From the NCBI RefSeq assembly GCF_008831285.2, contig NC_045145.1:24614802-24678801 (forward strand): DNA of 64,000 nt. The letters are read 5' to 3'. Of this stretch, positions 51,735 to 63,334 are shown in pieces. The notes beneath the pieces are model-generated. The model was not told where the DNA came from and ran no database searches. It saw nothing but the letters and a program-made list of their open reading frames with translations. A program made the translations under genes and the position numbers. Origin of the DNA: Nymphaea colorata (Eukaryota > Streptophyta > Magnoliopsida > Nymphaeales > Nymphaeaceae). Numbering within the stretch: position 1 is the stretch's first letter; every line of letters begins with the position of its first letter.

Positions 51735-52409
51735 CTATTCGCGCATGCCCTTCACTGTGATGCCTTCTAGTGGCAGATCGCCACACGGAGGGAAAGTGTT
51801 TGGCGTTGTGATTTTCTTTACAGCATCTTGTGGCTCGGGTGACACCCTGCAGATGTTCTTTTGGCAGTATTGCCAAAGGTGCGGCCACCCTAGATTGTGG
51901 GTGCGAACATACCAGCAACCCCCCTTAGGCTGCTGCTCCATGCTTCTAAGGGAGGGCAGCGTTATAGGGTCTTTGTGTAGGAGGTTGATCCCACCCTGAA
52001 CAGCTTCGTAGCCCATGATGCACTCCAATGGATCCGGTAGAATTTGGTGGCTGCATATGCTGAAATCTAAATTGTTTCTCTTCCCCTTACTTGAACCGAA
52101 TTGATATCGTTTGTTAAGCTGTGGGTAGTCGTCCTCTTTGGCCAGCTCAGCAGTCTTGGCCCATCTGTTCGCCTCACACTTTGCCCCCTTACCTTGGTCT
52201 GAGGTGGTTCTCTCAAAACTCAAGGCATTCATGATGGGACCGTTGGTTCCCAAGTCATATATGATCACCCTTTCACCACCCGCCTCAAGGATCCTACTGA
52301 TTCTTTCAAGGAGGTCGGAGGAATCCTTGCTGAGTCGCTTTAACCGAGGGCTGTCAAGTGTCAAGTTCAACGCCTGGTCCCCATCCAATGAGAATAAACA
52401 GGCTTGCAT
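51735..52409 (-). other. Unidentified 224-codon open frame in the retroelement block
   Basis: The longest uninterrupted frame in the window. It includes LDSPRLKRLSKDSSDLLERI, GGERVIIYDLGTNGPIMNAL and GWPHLWQYCQKNICRVSPEP. I recognise no domain. It lies downstream of the gag zinc knuckle on the same strand but does not show protease, RT or integrase signatures. The nominal start has no special support. Confidence 0.3.
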
Positions 52410-52877
52410 GGAGCTGTCGACCCTGCACCCTGTTTTCCCAATGTCTGTAGGCAGCGCAAAAGGGCCCTCCTGTGTTGACCCACATTTGAGCCCCCTGCTG
52501 ACTCAAGATGGCTTAAGCAAACCCACCCTCAACGAGCCAAACTTCTCCAGCAGTGCCGACATATCCTTTTACATTCACGGCAATTGCTGGGGTCTCCTTG
52601 GCAGGCATTGTCCTCACAGCCGGGCAGGAAACGGAGATGGAGAGTGTGGGCTGCCCGCAGTTTGCCTTTAACAGGGCTGGTTGTGCGATGGAAGATGTAA
52701 CAATCACACCTCTGCCCTTTTTCTTTGGCAACTCCGGAAGAGCCACTGGTTCGGCTTCTTCTAGCAGGTCGTCGGCTGCTTACACTCATGTAGCCGCCCC
52801 CATTTGGCTCCGCACGTGAAGCACTGGCCGTGCTTGAAACGTACTCACCTTTCCTTAGGAGACAAGTGTTGTAATGA

Positions 52878-53105
52878 CTGGTTGAGGGCATTCCTTGGGT
52901 CTACTGGTGACGGAATGCCCTCCTCGGTTGGTATGTAGTCGCTGGCCCTGGCTAGCATGGGCAACATCAACTGCATTTTTTGCTTGAAGAGACCAACCTA
53001 GGTTCTCTTTTCCCATTCCAGCTCGAAAGTCAGGGCCATGGCCTGCTAGTTGTGAGTCTAGTTCTCCTCCTTTGTCCTGGCACCTTCATGCTTTGAGCAT
53101 GTGTG
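52878..53105 (-). repeat. Right arm of the inverted repeat (gag segment)
   Basis: Reverse-complement partner of 49776-50015. Read on the minus strand it continues beyond the repeat into the zinc knuckle, which the left arm lacks, so this arm is the more complete gag copy. Confidence 0.85.
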
Positions 53106-53110
53106 AGTTC

Positions 53111-54505
53111 TCCCCAGTGGCACATGTAGAACTCGAAATACAAACCTGCTGGTCTGATGCATCTGATTCCCGAAATTTGATAATAGAGATGATAGCTGAA
53201 AAATGACTTTCTAGAGGTGACTAGATAAACAAGAAGAAACATAAATATACAGCTGATAGCATACTTATCAAGCTTTGCATCTTTTGGCACAAGACCTAGA
53301 TCTACTTGCACTACACTTTCCTTTCCATAGCACAGTCTTTCAGAACATGATTTTGTCTAATGATAAAAAGAGAAAAAGGAATAGCAACAATAAACGTATG
53401 TCAAATGCTCTTGAGATATTTAAACAATAAAAGTCACACTCATTCAGAAGAAACGTCAATGACCTCACCTGCTTTAAGGTCCTGGCACCTTAAGAAAGGC
53501 TTCGAAAAGATTTTGAAGCAGGACACAAGAAAAGAGTTGAATAAAATAGCATAAAAGAAGACAGAAGAATTAAGAAACAGTCAACGAGGAACAAAAACTG
53601 TTGTAAATAAAAGAAGTGATGCTAAAATCTATTCCTAAATCTAATCAGTCAGCAAAAGATTCAAATGATTAGCTGAAACAAACAGGAACCATTTGCGAAT
53701 CAGAGAAAGTTAAAAATTGTATTGTTTATGATAAAAGGTAAAAGAGAAAAAATAAAAAGTTCAGAATATTAAAAATAATTAAAAATAAAAAGGACATGTG
53801 CCCTTACTGGATTGGATCTATATTGATTCAAAGAGGGTTGATTTGGATCCATGGATTTCAGTACCATGAAATAAAGTATAATTCCAGCCAGGGTCATTCT
53901 TGAACGGCTCAAAATCATGTCAAATTGCTGAATAAATGTGATAACAGCAATAATAGTAGCGATAGCTATTAATAAAAAACCACTTAAATCAAACAAAGCC
54001 AACTTGTTCTTAGCTCACTAACAAATCACAATATTATAATGTCAGAGAGGCATTGTGATCACCACTGATTAATTTAACATTACAAACAGCACCAATATAC
54101 GGCTAGAATGCTGGATGCACATCATGTACTTAATAGGCAACCTAGTTGGAAAAGAGAAAAACCAAGTAAGAACAAGACTGTTGTAAGTTAATGTGGGAAA
54201 TACACAATAACATAATGGAGAATGCTGACAAGAAGGAAATGAACTTCAAATTTACATGAATCACTGAACATGTCCTGCTTGCAAGATACACCCTGAATGA
54301 TTTCATTTGAAAGCACAGACTAGAGAGTAAAAAAGTAATTAGTTTAGGAAAAAAAGAAATTAACATAACACCAGAAGAAAAAACAGTTCTTTGTGACCGA
54401 CTTAAGCATAAAATGCTTATTCATGTGCATATATTTCTAATAGAAGCACTAAATTAGCATGTGCCAGAGGAATGCAAAATGAGAAACTAATTGATGAACA
54501 TATTA
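53111..54505. other. No identified gene; possible weak exon
   Basis: AT-rich, intron-like sequence. On the minus strand near 53920-53820 one frame reads FEPFKNDPGWNYTLFHGTEI, which looks exonic but is short and unrecognised. Confidence 0.4.
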
Positions 54506-54510
54506 ACAAT

Positions 54511-54660
54511 TAAAATCATCAGCCTTTGAGCTGCATTGTCTGTCTCTACATTATCTATGCATTTTAGCTCGTTTTCATCAAAGCCTGTGCCCAAGCAGGA
54601 AGTCTCAGGCGCTGTAAACAAATTGGTGCCAAAGTCATCAAAGTTACCCATATCAACATT
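54511..54660 (-). CDS. Possible internal exon of an unknown gene
   Basis: A TTGCAG acceptor (54661-54666) precedes about 50 codons with an acidic, natural composition: NVDMGNFDDFGTNLFTAPET, CLGTGFDENELKCIDNVETD. A weak GTTAAT donor follows. The surrounding 1.5 kb is AT-rich like an intron. No family is recognised, and whether it belongs with the SEC16 fragment upstream on the same strand is unknown. Confidence 0.33.
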
Positions 54661-54669
54661 CTGCAATTA

Positions 54670-55849
54670 TCAAAAGAAGACAAAAATTAGTCATGGACTA
54701 GCACTATCAATCTTCCTTGTTTCCCAAAAACAGATAATATCATAACTAGACGATAAGGAATAAGTTATCTAAAGCATAATTATTTCCAGTTAGTTAAAAC
54801 ACCAAGCACTTATTCACATTTGCCTCTGTTCTCGGGACCAGGGTTAGTATGGAATCGGCAGCGAGTAGAGAGACCCCTACAAAGTTTTGGAAGTAGGAAC
54901 CAAGAAATGAACTGGAAGTGACCCAAAAGTAGATCATGAAGCAAATGAGAGCTAAGTAGCAGGTTAAGAAACAACTAGCCAGCAAAAAATATAACTTATA
55001 AACAAAGATCAAACATTCAAGTTTCAAACTCCAAACTTTTTGCATAATTAAGTTTCAAGCTTGGGAAAATATTTATATAGAGTGAGATTAATCGGACCAA
55101 GGTTTTTTAATAGAGTGAGATTATGCAACTACTGTAGTCAACTCCTCCCATAGAGTGGGATTACTAGCTTCCCCTTTCTGAAAGCTAAAAGTGAAAAGGC
55201 AGAAATTGCATTGATTTAGGCCTTTGGAACCTCAGTTCTTGAGGATAGTCGAAGCAAATGTGTTTACTGCTCTTCTTGCGTCAATCACATTATAAACAAA
55301 AGATGCAGTTCTTACGGCTGCCGCATGCCTTCTTCTTATCCGTTTGACTTCACCGCAGAAGCAGAAGCAAGAAACCGCCTGATAGCTGATGAGAACTCCG
55401 TTCTTTGATACATATGTGAGAAACGTTCATGGGGATGGTTGATGATTGATGATGATCAGGATGTAAACAATTTCAAGAACTTGTACAGATCGGGTACATA
55501 TCCTAATTGGTGGTTCATGCAGCAGGAAGGAAATGCTACACACAACGGAAGACCGGAAAACTTTGGTGAGCCTCCGGCCGTACTTTGATGTTTCAGTTTA
55601 TAAATAATTGTTGATAACAACTAATTAAACTTTCTCACAAATAGCAAAACAGTGCCATCCTTCATGTCTGATTTTGGCGCCAGAAAAAAATGGTTTTTTT
55701 GCTCTTGTTTTTAATTTCTGACAAGATTTTTGTTGATATAATGTGTTAGATTATTTTTGCCATGAAACTTAAGCTTCACTATGCATCGGTTAGCTACACA
55801 TTCAATCACCAACTTAGTGCATCGCTTCGCCTTGTTGTACTTCACAACA
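54670..55849. other. No gene seen
   Basis: Three short phrases GAGTGGGATTA / GAGTGAGATTA recur at 55080, 55112 and 55156. No protein is recognisable. Confidence 0.45.
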
Positions 55850-56615
55850 AATCAGCAGTTTCACCATTTAGGTCCTTCTCAACGACCTCCTCTTGGGGAT
55901 CTAGAACGAAAGAACTATCAAAAACCGAAGATGAAGATGACTGCAGGCCATCATTGATTGCATCAGTTTGCTGTGTTCTCCCTTGAAGAAAACCAGCTTG
56001 ATTTTGCTATTGAGATTGCAAAGACATTGATGAGAATGTGGTGCCATGCTCCCCTGTAGTCTGTCTAGATGTATTTTCATCCATTCTGCAAAGAAATCTG
56101 AATGAGAACTAAAACCACCAGAATCATTATCACCCATACCTGTATGAAAGCTACTCCATTGCACCTCCTTCATGCTCGCCCGGGTCTGCTTAGAACCCTT
56201 AACAGATGGAAAATATTCTTCCAAATTGTTGAGATGGGCATTGGCACCGGCACCATGTGCAACCAACTCTACTGGTATGGCAGACTCGTTGGACTCAACA
56301 AGCACATCGGAACTACTCCCTTATGCAACCTGATTTACTTTCTCTGGTTTGAATTCGACCGAGTTTTTGACACTAAAGGAGCCAGCTTTTTTGGCAGCAG
56401 CCTCATCCACTTGAACTTGTGAATGGTACTCCGATTTACTCAAGGAAAGGTCCGCTAGAGAAGTGTCAGCAGGGGGCCCAGTTGATCCCATCGGAATCAT
56501 TACCCTCCTCTAACTCAGCTGCAGAAGAACCATCGATCCAAAACTCATCATCCACAAGCTTGTCAAAGAAACATTCATCCGTCTGATCCAGCATAAGAAA
56601 TGGAGAAGCTGCCAT
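55850..56615 (-). pseudogene. SEC16 (COPII ER-exit-site scaffold) N-terminal fragment
   Basis: SEC16 organises ER exit sites for COPII vesicle budding. From ATG 56615 the frame reads MAASPFLMLDQTDECFFDKL, VDDEFWIDGSS and GNDSDGINW, the conserved N-terminus of plant SEC16. It stops at TGA 56466-56468. The adjacent frame then continues ADTSLADLSLSKSE, hits a TAA at 56321-56323, and goes on with SMKEVQWSSFHTGMGDN and SGGFSSHSDFFAEW, the second conserved plant SEC16 block. After about 55980 another frame carries Ser/Gln-rich text (TDAINDGLQSSSSSV, LDPQEEVVEKDLNGE). Only about 250 of the usual 1,000-plus residues are present; the central conserved and C-terminal domains are absent. Two disabling breaks mean it is not functional. 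Confidence 0.85.
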
Positions 56616-57466
56616 TGATATAACAGAAAGCAGAAAGAAATGCTCAAAATCTCAGATCGAAACAACGAACTTCCTTGTGAACGATAATTTGAATGCTCTT
56701 CACTGGAATCTACCTTGACTAACAAAATTAACAGCAACCAAGGCCCTAATAGTCCAGGATCACATACCCAAAAGCGATGAATCACAAATCAAACCATAAA
56801 CAAATCAAAATGAGCAATGACAATAAATTTTTTTTAAAAAAAACTTGTTCGAAAAGGGGAGTCATGGCCGTTGTTACACATGTTAGATGAAATTATATCA
56901 GAAACCGCCTGGATGGCACAAGGAAGACCCTTCTCCCTCCTCCAAAAAACCAGTCGCAGGCCAGAAAAACAAGAAAGGGATAGAGAAATGTCCGGAAAAA
57001 AAATAAAAAAAAAGAGAGCAGAGAGTGATCGATCTTACCGGGAACCAGCCATGGCCGTGCTACCTTCGAGCTCCCCCTCCTTGATGAGGGCAGATCATAA
57101 GAGGCAACCTCCAGAGGTAGACGAGAAGACGGGCTAGAAATCTTTCCCCTGTTTCTTGGGTTTTTACATGATAAAAATGTAATGCATTTCGGAAAAACCG
57201 TTTAAAACCCCGATACATATCATCTGCATCAAACATGCACTTGGGAAGCGGACTTTCCTTTTATATTTTTCAAACATTTTATCGGGGTCAAAAAAAAAAG
57301 ATCTAAATCCATGTTCACATGTAACTCCCTATCCGATCCGAAACAAATAGGAACTTAAGAAAACTGCATCCGCCTCATAATATTTAATGAACGAGGTGAT
57401 AGCCGATGTTTTTTCAGTTTTTTTCTTTAATGAAAAACTAATCTAGACCTACCGGTTTGGTTGATG

Positions 57467-57758
57467 AAGCGCATACAATCTGCCATGCTTGTAATAGCCG
57501 TTATTAAAATAAAATATTTTTTTAAAGTTCAAAGCATTTTTAAATTTTAAATTGATTTTTTTATTATTTGAAAAAACACTTCTGTTTTGCGCCGTAAAGT
57601 CTTTTAGGTTAGAAGCGCATCCAATCTGCCATGCTTGTAATAGCCGTTATTAAAATAAAATATTTTTTTAAAGTTCAAAGCATTTTTAAATTTTAAATTG
57701 ATTTTTATATTATTAGAAAAAACACTTCTGTTTTGCGCCGTAAAGTCTTTTAGGTTAG
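57467..57758. repeat. Two perfect-length 146-bp tandem copies
   Basis: Units 57467-57612 and 57613-57758 both run from AAGCGCAT(A/C)CAATCTGCC to GCCGTAAAGTCTTTTAGGTTAG. They differ at only a few positions (CATACA/CATCCA, TTTTTATTATTTG/TTTATATTATTAG). This is a recent duplication of AT-rich non-coding DNA. Confidence 0.97.
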
Positions 57759-57759
57759 T

Positions 57760-58257
57760 GCTAACATAAATTCAAAATATGACTGTAACAAAAAATATAA
57801 CATGTTCCACAGTTCTTATATACCTTTTAAGCTATATCAAATGATATTACTGATCAATCTCTATATGCAAATAGAAATTATGTCATAAGAAGGACCAAAC
57901 GCTCTTATCAAATTACATAGGGTTGTAAAGCATCTCATTCAACTTAAGATCGTGATCGACCAAAAAAAATACTGAACAGAAAAAAAAAAAGTTTAAACTT
58001 AAAACTTTTCTTAGCGACAACTATAATATCGAAAGTGGTCACAGTGAAAAGTATGGGAGACCCTCTTATTTGCTAAACAACCCCTTAGATGCCCACCACC
58101 CCTCAGTTAGCTTCAAACTTTGTCCCCATCAACTCTCACCTCTCTTATTCTACTTTTTTTCCAGAGCGGTCAGATTTCCTTCTAAAGCTTTTACAAGGGT
58201 ATGCAATTCATCCAAATCATAATGGAAGAGGAAATATCTTTTTCTTGGACCATATTA
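57760..58257. other. No gene seen
   Basis: AT-rich sequence with no recognisable protein. It follows the point where the JMJ fragment loses its frame. Confidence 0.5.
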
Positions 58258-59580
<1,323 letters not shown>

Positions 59581-59582
59581 CA

Positions 59583-62305
59583 GGGTAGTGTTTGATGGCT
59601 AGGAAATTTGGAATTGGAAATATATTTCTGGAAATATATTTCTTGGAATAAAGGAATGAGAAAAATCTTACCGATTCCCATTTTGATGTGTGTGTGATGA
59701 CTGAGAAATATATTTCTAGAAATATATTTCTGTGTTTGATGATAAAGAAATATATTTCCAAAAATATATTTCTGTGTTTGATAATAAGGAAACATATTTC
59801 CAGATTTACATAAGCTTTTGATATAGTTTCTTAAACACAGATAAATAATAAGTCATCTACCAAAGGACGACGAGTGATAAAATGAACATGAACATTACTA
59901 TGAATTAACAAAAATTAAGTCAGAATCAACTTCACATTTGTAGGAAAATTAAGGCCTTGTGTATAACATATCTAAATGGTCAGACAACAGAAGCAGAGCA
60001 ACACCATCATACATTAGGACATATAAATGCATGCACAGGTAACGAAGATTCAGGAGTTCTCAGCACAAATATCTGTTTGCCACGCAGGTGACCTTCCCAG
60101 TCGCACATACAATGAGAAAGGGCAAAAAAGAAACATCATGAGACTATTGTTATAAACTTGAACAACGTGAGTTTTCTTTCAGAATAAGCAAATCTTCTCT
60201 TTTTCTGGTCGCCTGGTAAGCAATGTGGTGATAGGAATGAGAAAAGATAAACTGACAAGGGAAGAAAAGCTATTACCTCACTTCTTTGGCCATGCTTGAT
60301 CCTGAAATAGAGCCAATCGTCAATTAGTCAGTCAAAACTAAGATACCTTTGCATTGTAAAAGTTGTCAGATATAGATGCAACCATAACAAATTCAAATCA
60401 AACAAAACCACAATGTAGAAGTTCATAAAAGAGCACCTCAAGAAAGCATCCAGCAGCACCTGCTGCAATCAAGTCCTGCACGGTCCTTTGCACGTTGAGA
60501 GCATTACCTCCACCAGTATCTTCATTGATAACAAAGGAAGCAAAACAATTACATCTCTTCCAAAGTTTGTGGAAAATGATTATAAAATGGGCATGCCCAC
60601 AAACTATCCAGCAGACAATCATGAGTGCCAGACTGCCAGCTTTATTTGATAAATTCGATCTATAAGAAGCACTATACATTTATCATTGAATGCATTATGA
60701 AATAAGTTGATTTGACATAACAACCTAATTTCCTGATCATAAAATTTCCAAAGTTTTGGGCCATTTCGGAACAGTGAGACTGATGCTCCTAGAAAACCCA
60801 TTACATGGCAAAATAAGATGATGGAAAACATGTCAATCCTTATATCTGCTGGGCTTCACCCGATCAAGGGCACAAGACGAATTAAAGGCTGTTTTCCGGA
60901 AAAGATTATCAAATTTGTAACTGGTGATTCCATATATCGATCAAGAAACCGAACATGCATCATTACTCCCGGAGCTTAGGAACGGCAATTTATTCTTAAA
61001 AGGGAATTTTCATATGAAAAAAAGAGACTTTTGAAACTTAGCAACTGATCTCAGACAGGTAAGGATGCATTTTTTAATCAGATATGCATGTGGATCACCT
61101 CAAGGATTCAAACTACAACTTATTTTATGCAAGCAAAGTCAGATATAGACAACAGAAAAGGGTATCCCTCGAAGAACAAAAAGGGAACATAAAACATCCA
61201 AAACATAGAATCAGGTCCACGACATATTAAATAATTGCCATTGCTTCTGGCAGAACCAGAGAAAGATAGATAGAGAGGGGGGAGACAGAGAGTGTGTGTG
61301 CCTACCAGCATCAGCTATAATTGGGATGTTTGGGGCAGAGGCGCAGATGAACCATGCTTTCTCCGCCATCTCTGGTTGCCTGAAAGAGGACAACAACACC
61401 ATGTATACTCGCGAAACAAAAATAAAAAAGTAGAAGGACCATCTCGGATAAAGCCGACACACAGCAAAACCAGGAAGAAGAAGGGGAGTGAAAGACTTAC
61501 GTGAGGAGGCCGAAGTCGGGCTTGCCAAGGAGCGAGGCGGAAAGGGCGTAGCCGGAGATGAATCCGGCCGAGAAGCCAGATTTCTGTACAATGGCTGCAG
61601 AGAGGGCATCGTAGCAACCGGGCATAAGGACGATTCCTTCTGCAGACCCTGATTCTCCCTCTCTTTCCCCTACCAAACCAGTGAAGGGCAAGGCAGATGA
61701 CTCCCCCTCACCCATCAGATCGACGACGAACAGAGGCTGTCTAGAGTCCTGTACACCAAGAAAACCAGAGTTTGGCCCCTCCTCCTCTTCTTCTTCATTC
61801 CGAAAAGTTTCCCCCCTTCTGTCGCTCTCTCTGCATAAGGCAGGCAAACATCAAGGAAACGAGTGAGAGTAAAAATGTCAAAACCCTCACCTTATTAGGG
61901 AGCCGATGAGGGAATCCTTCGAGTGGGGACAGTTCGTGGCAGCAGGAAGAAGGCTGTGGCTTCACGGCGCGTGAGGACATGAAAGTTTCGTGAGGACGAA
62001 GAGGCCTGCTGCTGCGAGAGGCGCGTGAGGGAAGAGGCAGTGATAAGGACGAAGAGGGCTGTGGCTGCGAGAGCGAGAGGCGAGTGAGGGAAGAGGCAGC
62101 GAAACGCGACCGTGCCCTAACGGTCCGAAAAAAAATTCTGGAACATTATTCCACCCCTCTGGGTGGAATAATGTTTCCGGAAACATTATTCCAGAATCGA
62201 CCTCAACGGTCGAAAATATAATTCCGCGTTTGATACGCAGGAATTTTTTTTAAAATTTGAAATATTATTCCATTGCTACAGTGGAATTCCTGCGTATCAA
62301 ACACT
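59583..62305. mobile_element. Possible Pack-type element carrying the lyase-family fragment
   Basis: The left boundary GGGTAGTGTTTGATGGCTAGG (59585) and the right boundary, read inverted from 62307, GGGTAGTGTTTGATACGCAGG face each other across 2.7 kb. GTGTTTGAT recurs twice more inside the left end, followed by GAAATATATTTC palindromes. The right end has GTTTGATACGCAGGAATT and its inverse 60 bases apart, plus GGAATAATGTTTCCGG palindromes. The enclosed sequence contains all exons of the ICL/PEP-mutase fragment. No transposase and no clear target duplication are visible. The two ends may instead be two separate small MITEs. Confidence 0.35.
60072..61715 (-). pseudogene. Isocitrate lyase/PEP-mutase family gene fragment (carboxyphosphonoenolpyruvate-mutase-like)
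   Basis: Plant relatives are plastid proteins annotated as carboxyvinyl-carboxyphosphonate phosphorylmutase. Exon 1 (ending 61501) reads EGIVLMPGCYDALSAAIVQK, SGFSAGFISGYALSASLLGK, PDFGLLT, with donor GTAAGT. Exon 2 (61380-61306) reads QPEMAEKAWFICASAPNIPI, IADA. Exon 3 (60519-60437) reads DTGGGNALNVQRTVQDLIAA, GAAGCFLE; together they rebuild the Mg-binding ADADTG motif. Exon 4 (60301-60277) reads DQAWPKK then TGA (60278-60280), exactly where the family has the catalytic Cys of KKCGH. Exon 5 (from 60092) resumes GHLRGKQ, then the frame decays. The remaining half of the enzyme is missing. Introns are retained, so this is a genomic copy. The true start is uncertain: ATG 61715 is one candidate, and a spliced leader from ATG 61980 another. 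Confidence 0.87.
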
Positions 62306-62309
62306 ACCC

Positions 62310-62799
62310 AGGTGAAGAATCTTACCGTAGAAAGTTTTGCCCGAAGAGGGAGATTCATATAAACTTCTACATTTAATTCTTACTAAAAAAACAATTATGA
62401 CGTCAATTTGGTATAAGCCGCAACCTTTAATAGAAATTTACAAGAACCCTAATTAATGTCATCTTAGCTGATGGAGAGAAGGCTTCTGAATAGTCTATGA
62501 CTCATCATATTATTGATTATTACCCAGGCAAGTTTATTCTAAGACTCATAGGATAAAATGAGAAAGCAGTGAGGCATGTCCCCATGCTGAGAAGAAAATG
62601 ATTCATATGATGTAGTTAGCAAGCTGCCCATAGGTGTACTAGACCTTTTTTTAACTCAATGGTCTTTTCAGGTGGGCTGTTGACATCTTTACTAGCTTCT
62701 TGACTTCCTGTGTAATAGATAATGACCTAAGGGGAATTAAGCTCAGTGGATTTTGTTAGAGATGGTTGTTTAGTTCAAGAGTATAAAGACTAGGCATAT
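62310..62799. other. No gene seen
   Basis: AT-rich sequence, possibly decayed copia pol on the minus strand continuing from 62.8 kb, but no motif is clear enough to call. Confidence 0.4.
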
Positions 62800-63330
62800 C
62801 AGATTGTACAACATCTATCATCATAATTCTCAACTAAAGCATCTTCTTTGTAAAGAAAGACATATTCATCGTCTTCTTTAGGAACATCATCATAAATTTT
62901 TCCCTTACCAAGAAAACTATCATTAAGAAACAGATAATTTGTTATTCTAGGGATAACAACAACTATATCTGTTTGATTTAGGTATACCCAAGTAAAACAC
63001 AAGGATTTTCTAAACATCAAATAAAAATACTCAAACAGTTTGCATTATGTGCTTGTGTTTTACTTCTACAGGCCCATTTTGTTGAGTACAACCACGTGTT
63101 TCTTGTGAACAATTTCTTCAATTTTAAGGTAATTTTCAAATTAACCTAAGATGAATTGTCCTCCAAAATAAGTTCTTAGAATTTTCAGATTTTTCTTAAA
63201 CTGAGTTTTAAAAAGTTTTGTGAAAATATTTGAAGAAACAAAGAAAGTCATTTCATCCGACAACTTAGTGAAAGAAGAAAGTACTCACATGTTGTCACCA
63301 TGACCATGTTTAGTGGCATGAATTTTCCAC
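62800..63330 (-). mobile_element. Ty1-copia integrase relic (copia 4)
   Basis: Near 63240-63080 the minus strand reads FKTQFKKNLKILRTYFGGQF, then LKIEEIVHKKHVVVLNKMGL. This matches the copia integrase core, where the family has ILRTDNGGEF and GIVHQ...TPQQNGV. The second catalytic Asp is Tyr here. About 100 residues later in the family, a C-terminal integrase-like piece (KSLCFTWVYLNQTDIVVVIP) follows at once, so the middle is deleted. Stops are frequent. No LTR was found. Confidence 0.7.
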
Positions 63331-63334
63331 TCAA

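Larger units (their letters stand above)
49300..53110. mobile_element. Composite retroelement remnant with Ty3-gypsy-like gag
   Basis: This 3.8-kb block is distinctly GC-richer than its surroundings. On the minus strand near 52870-52785 the frame LSPKER(stop)VRFKHGQCFTCGAKWGRLHECK carries a nucleocapsid zinc-knuckle-like motif (CX2C then H and C), as in plant Ty3-gypsy gag. The same gag segment, ending LTPKERKM, appears on the plus strand at 49776-50038, so two gag pieces face each other. No reverse transcriptase or integrase motif is recognisable between them. Several 60-220 codon frames exist (for example 52409-51735), but all are unidentified. LTR borders were not found. Confidence 0.6.

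Noticed and set aside
49300-53110. Horizontally acquired or organellar gene block, suggested by higher GC
   Set aside because: Gag zinc-knuckle sequence at both ends and broken frames throughout point to retroelement remains instead.
53769-54002. Minus frame with an apparent transmembrane helix (SGFLLIAIATIIAVITFIQQ)
   Set aside because: AT-rich intron-like setting, no partner exons and no recognised family; a hydrophobic stretch by composition is likely.
54820-55045. Hydrophobic minus-strand frame of 83 codons
   Set aside because: No conserved motif and no splice-linked neighbours; composition explains it.
57039-57052. Possible tiny first exon (MAGSR followed by GTAAGATC) after a GC-rich leader
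   Set aside because: The context fits a gene start, but I could not find a convincing downstream exon to join; the SEC16 fragment has its own ATG at 56615.
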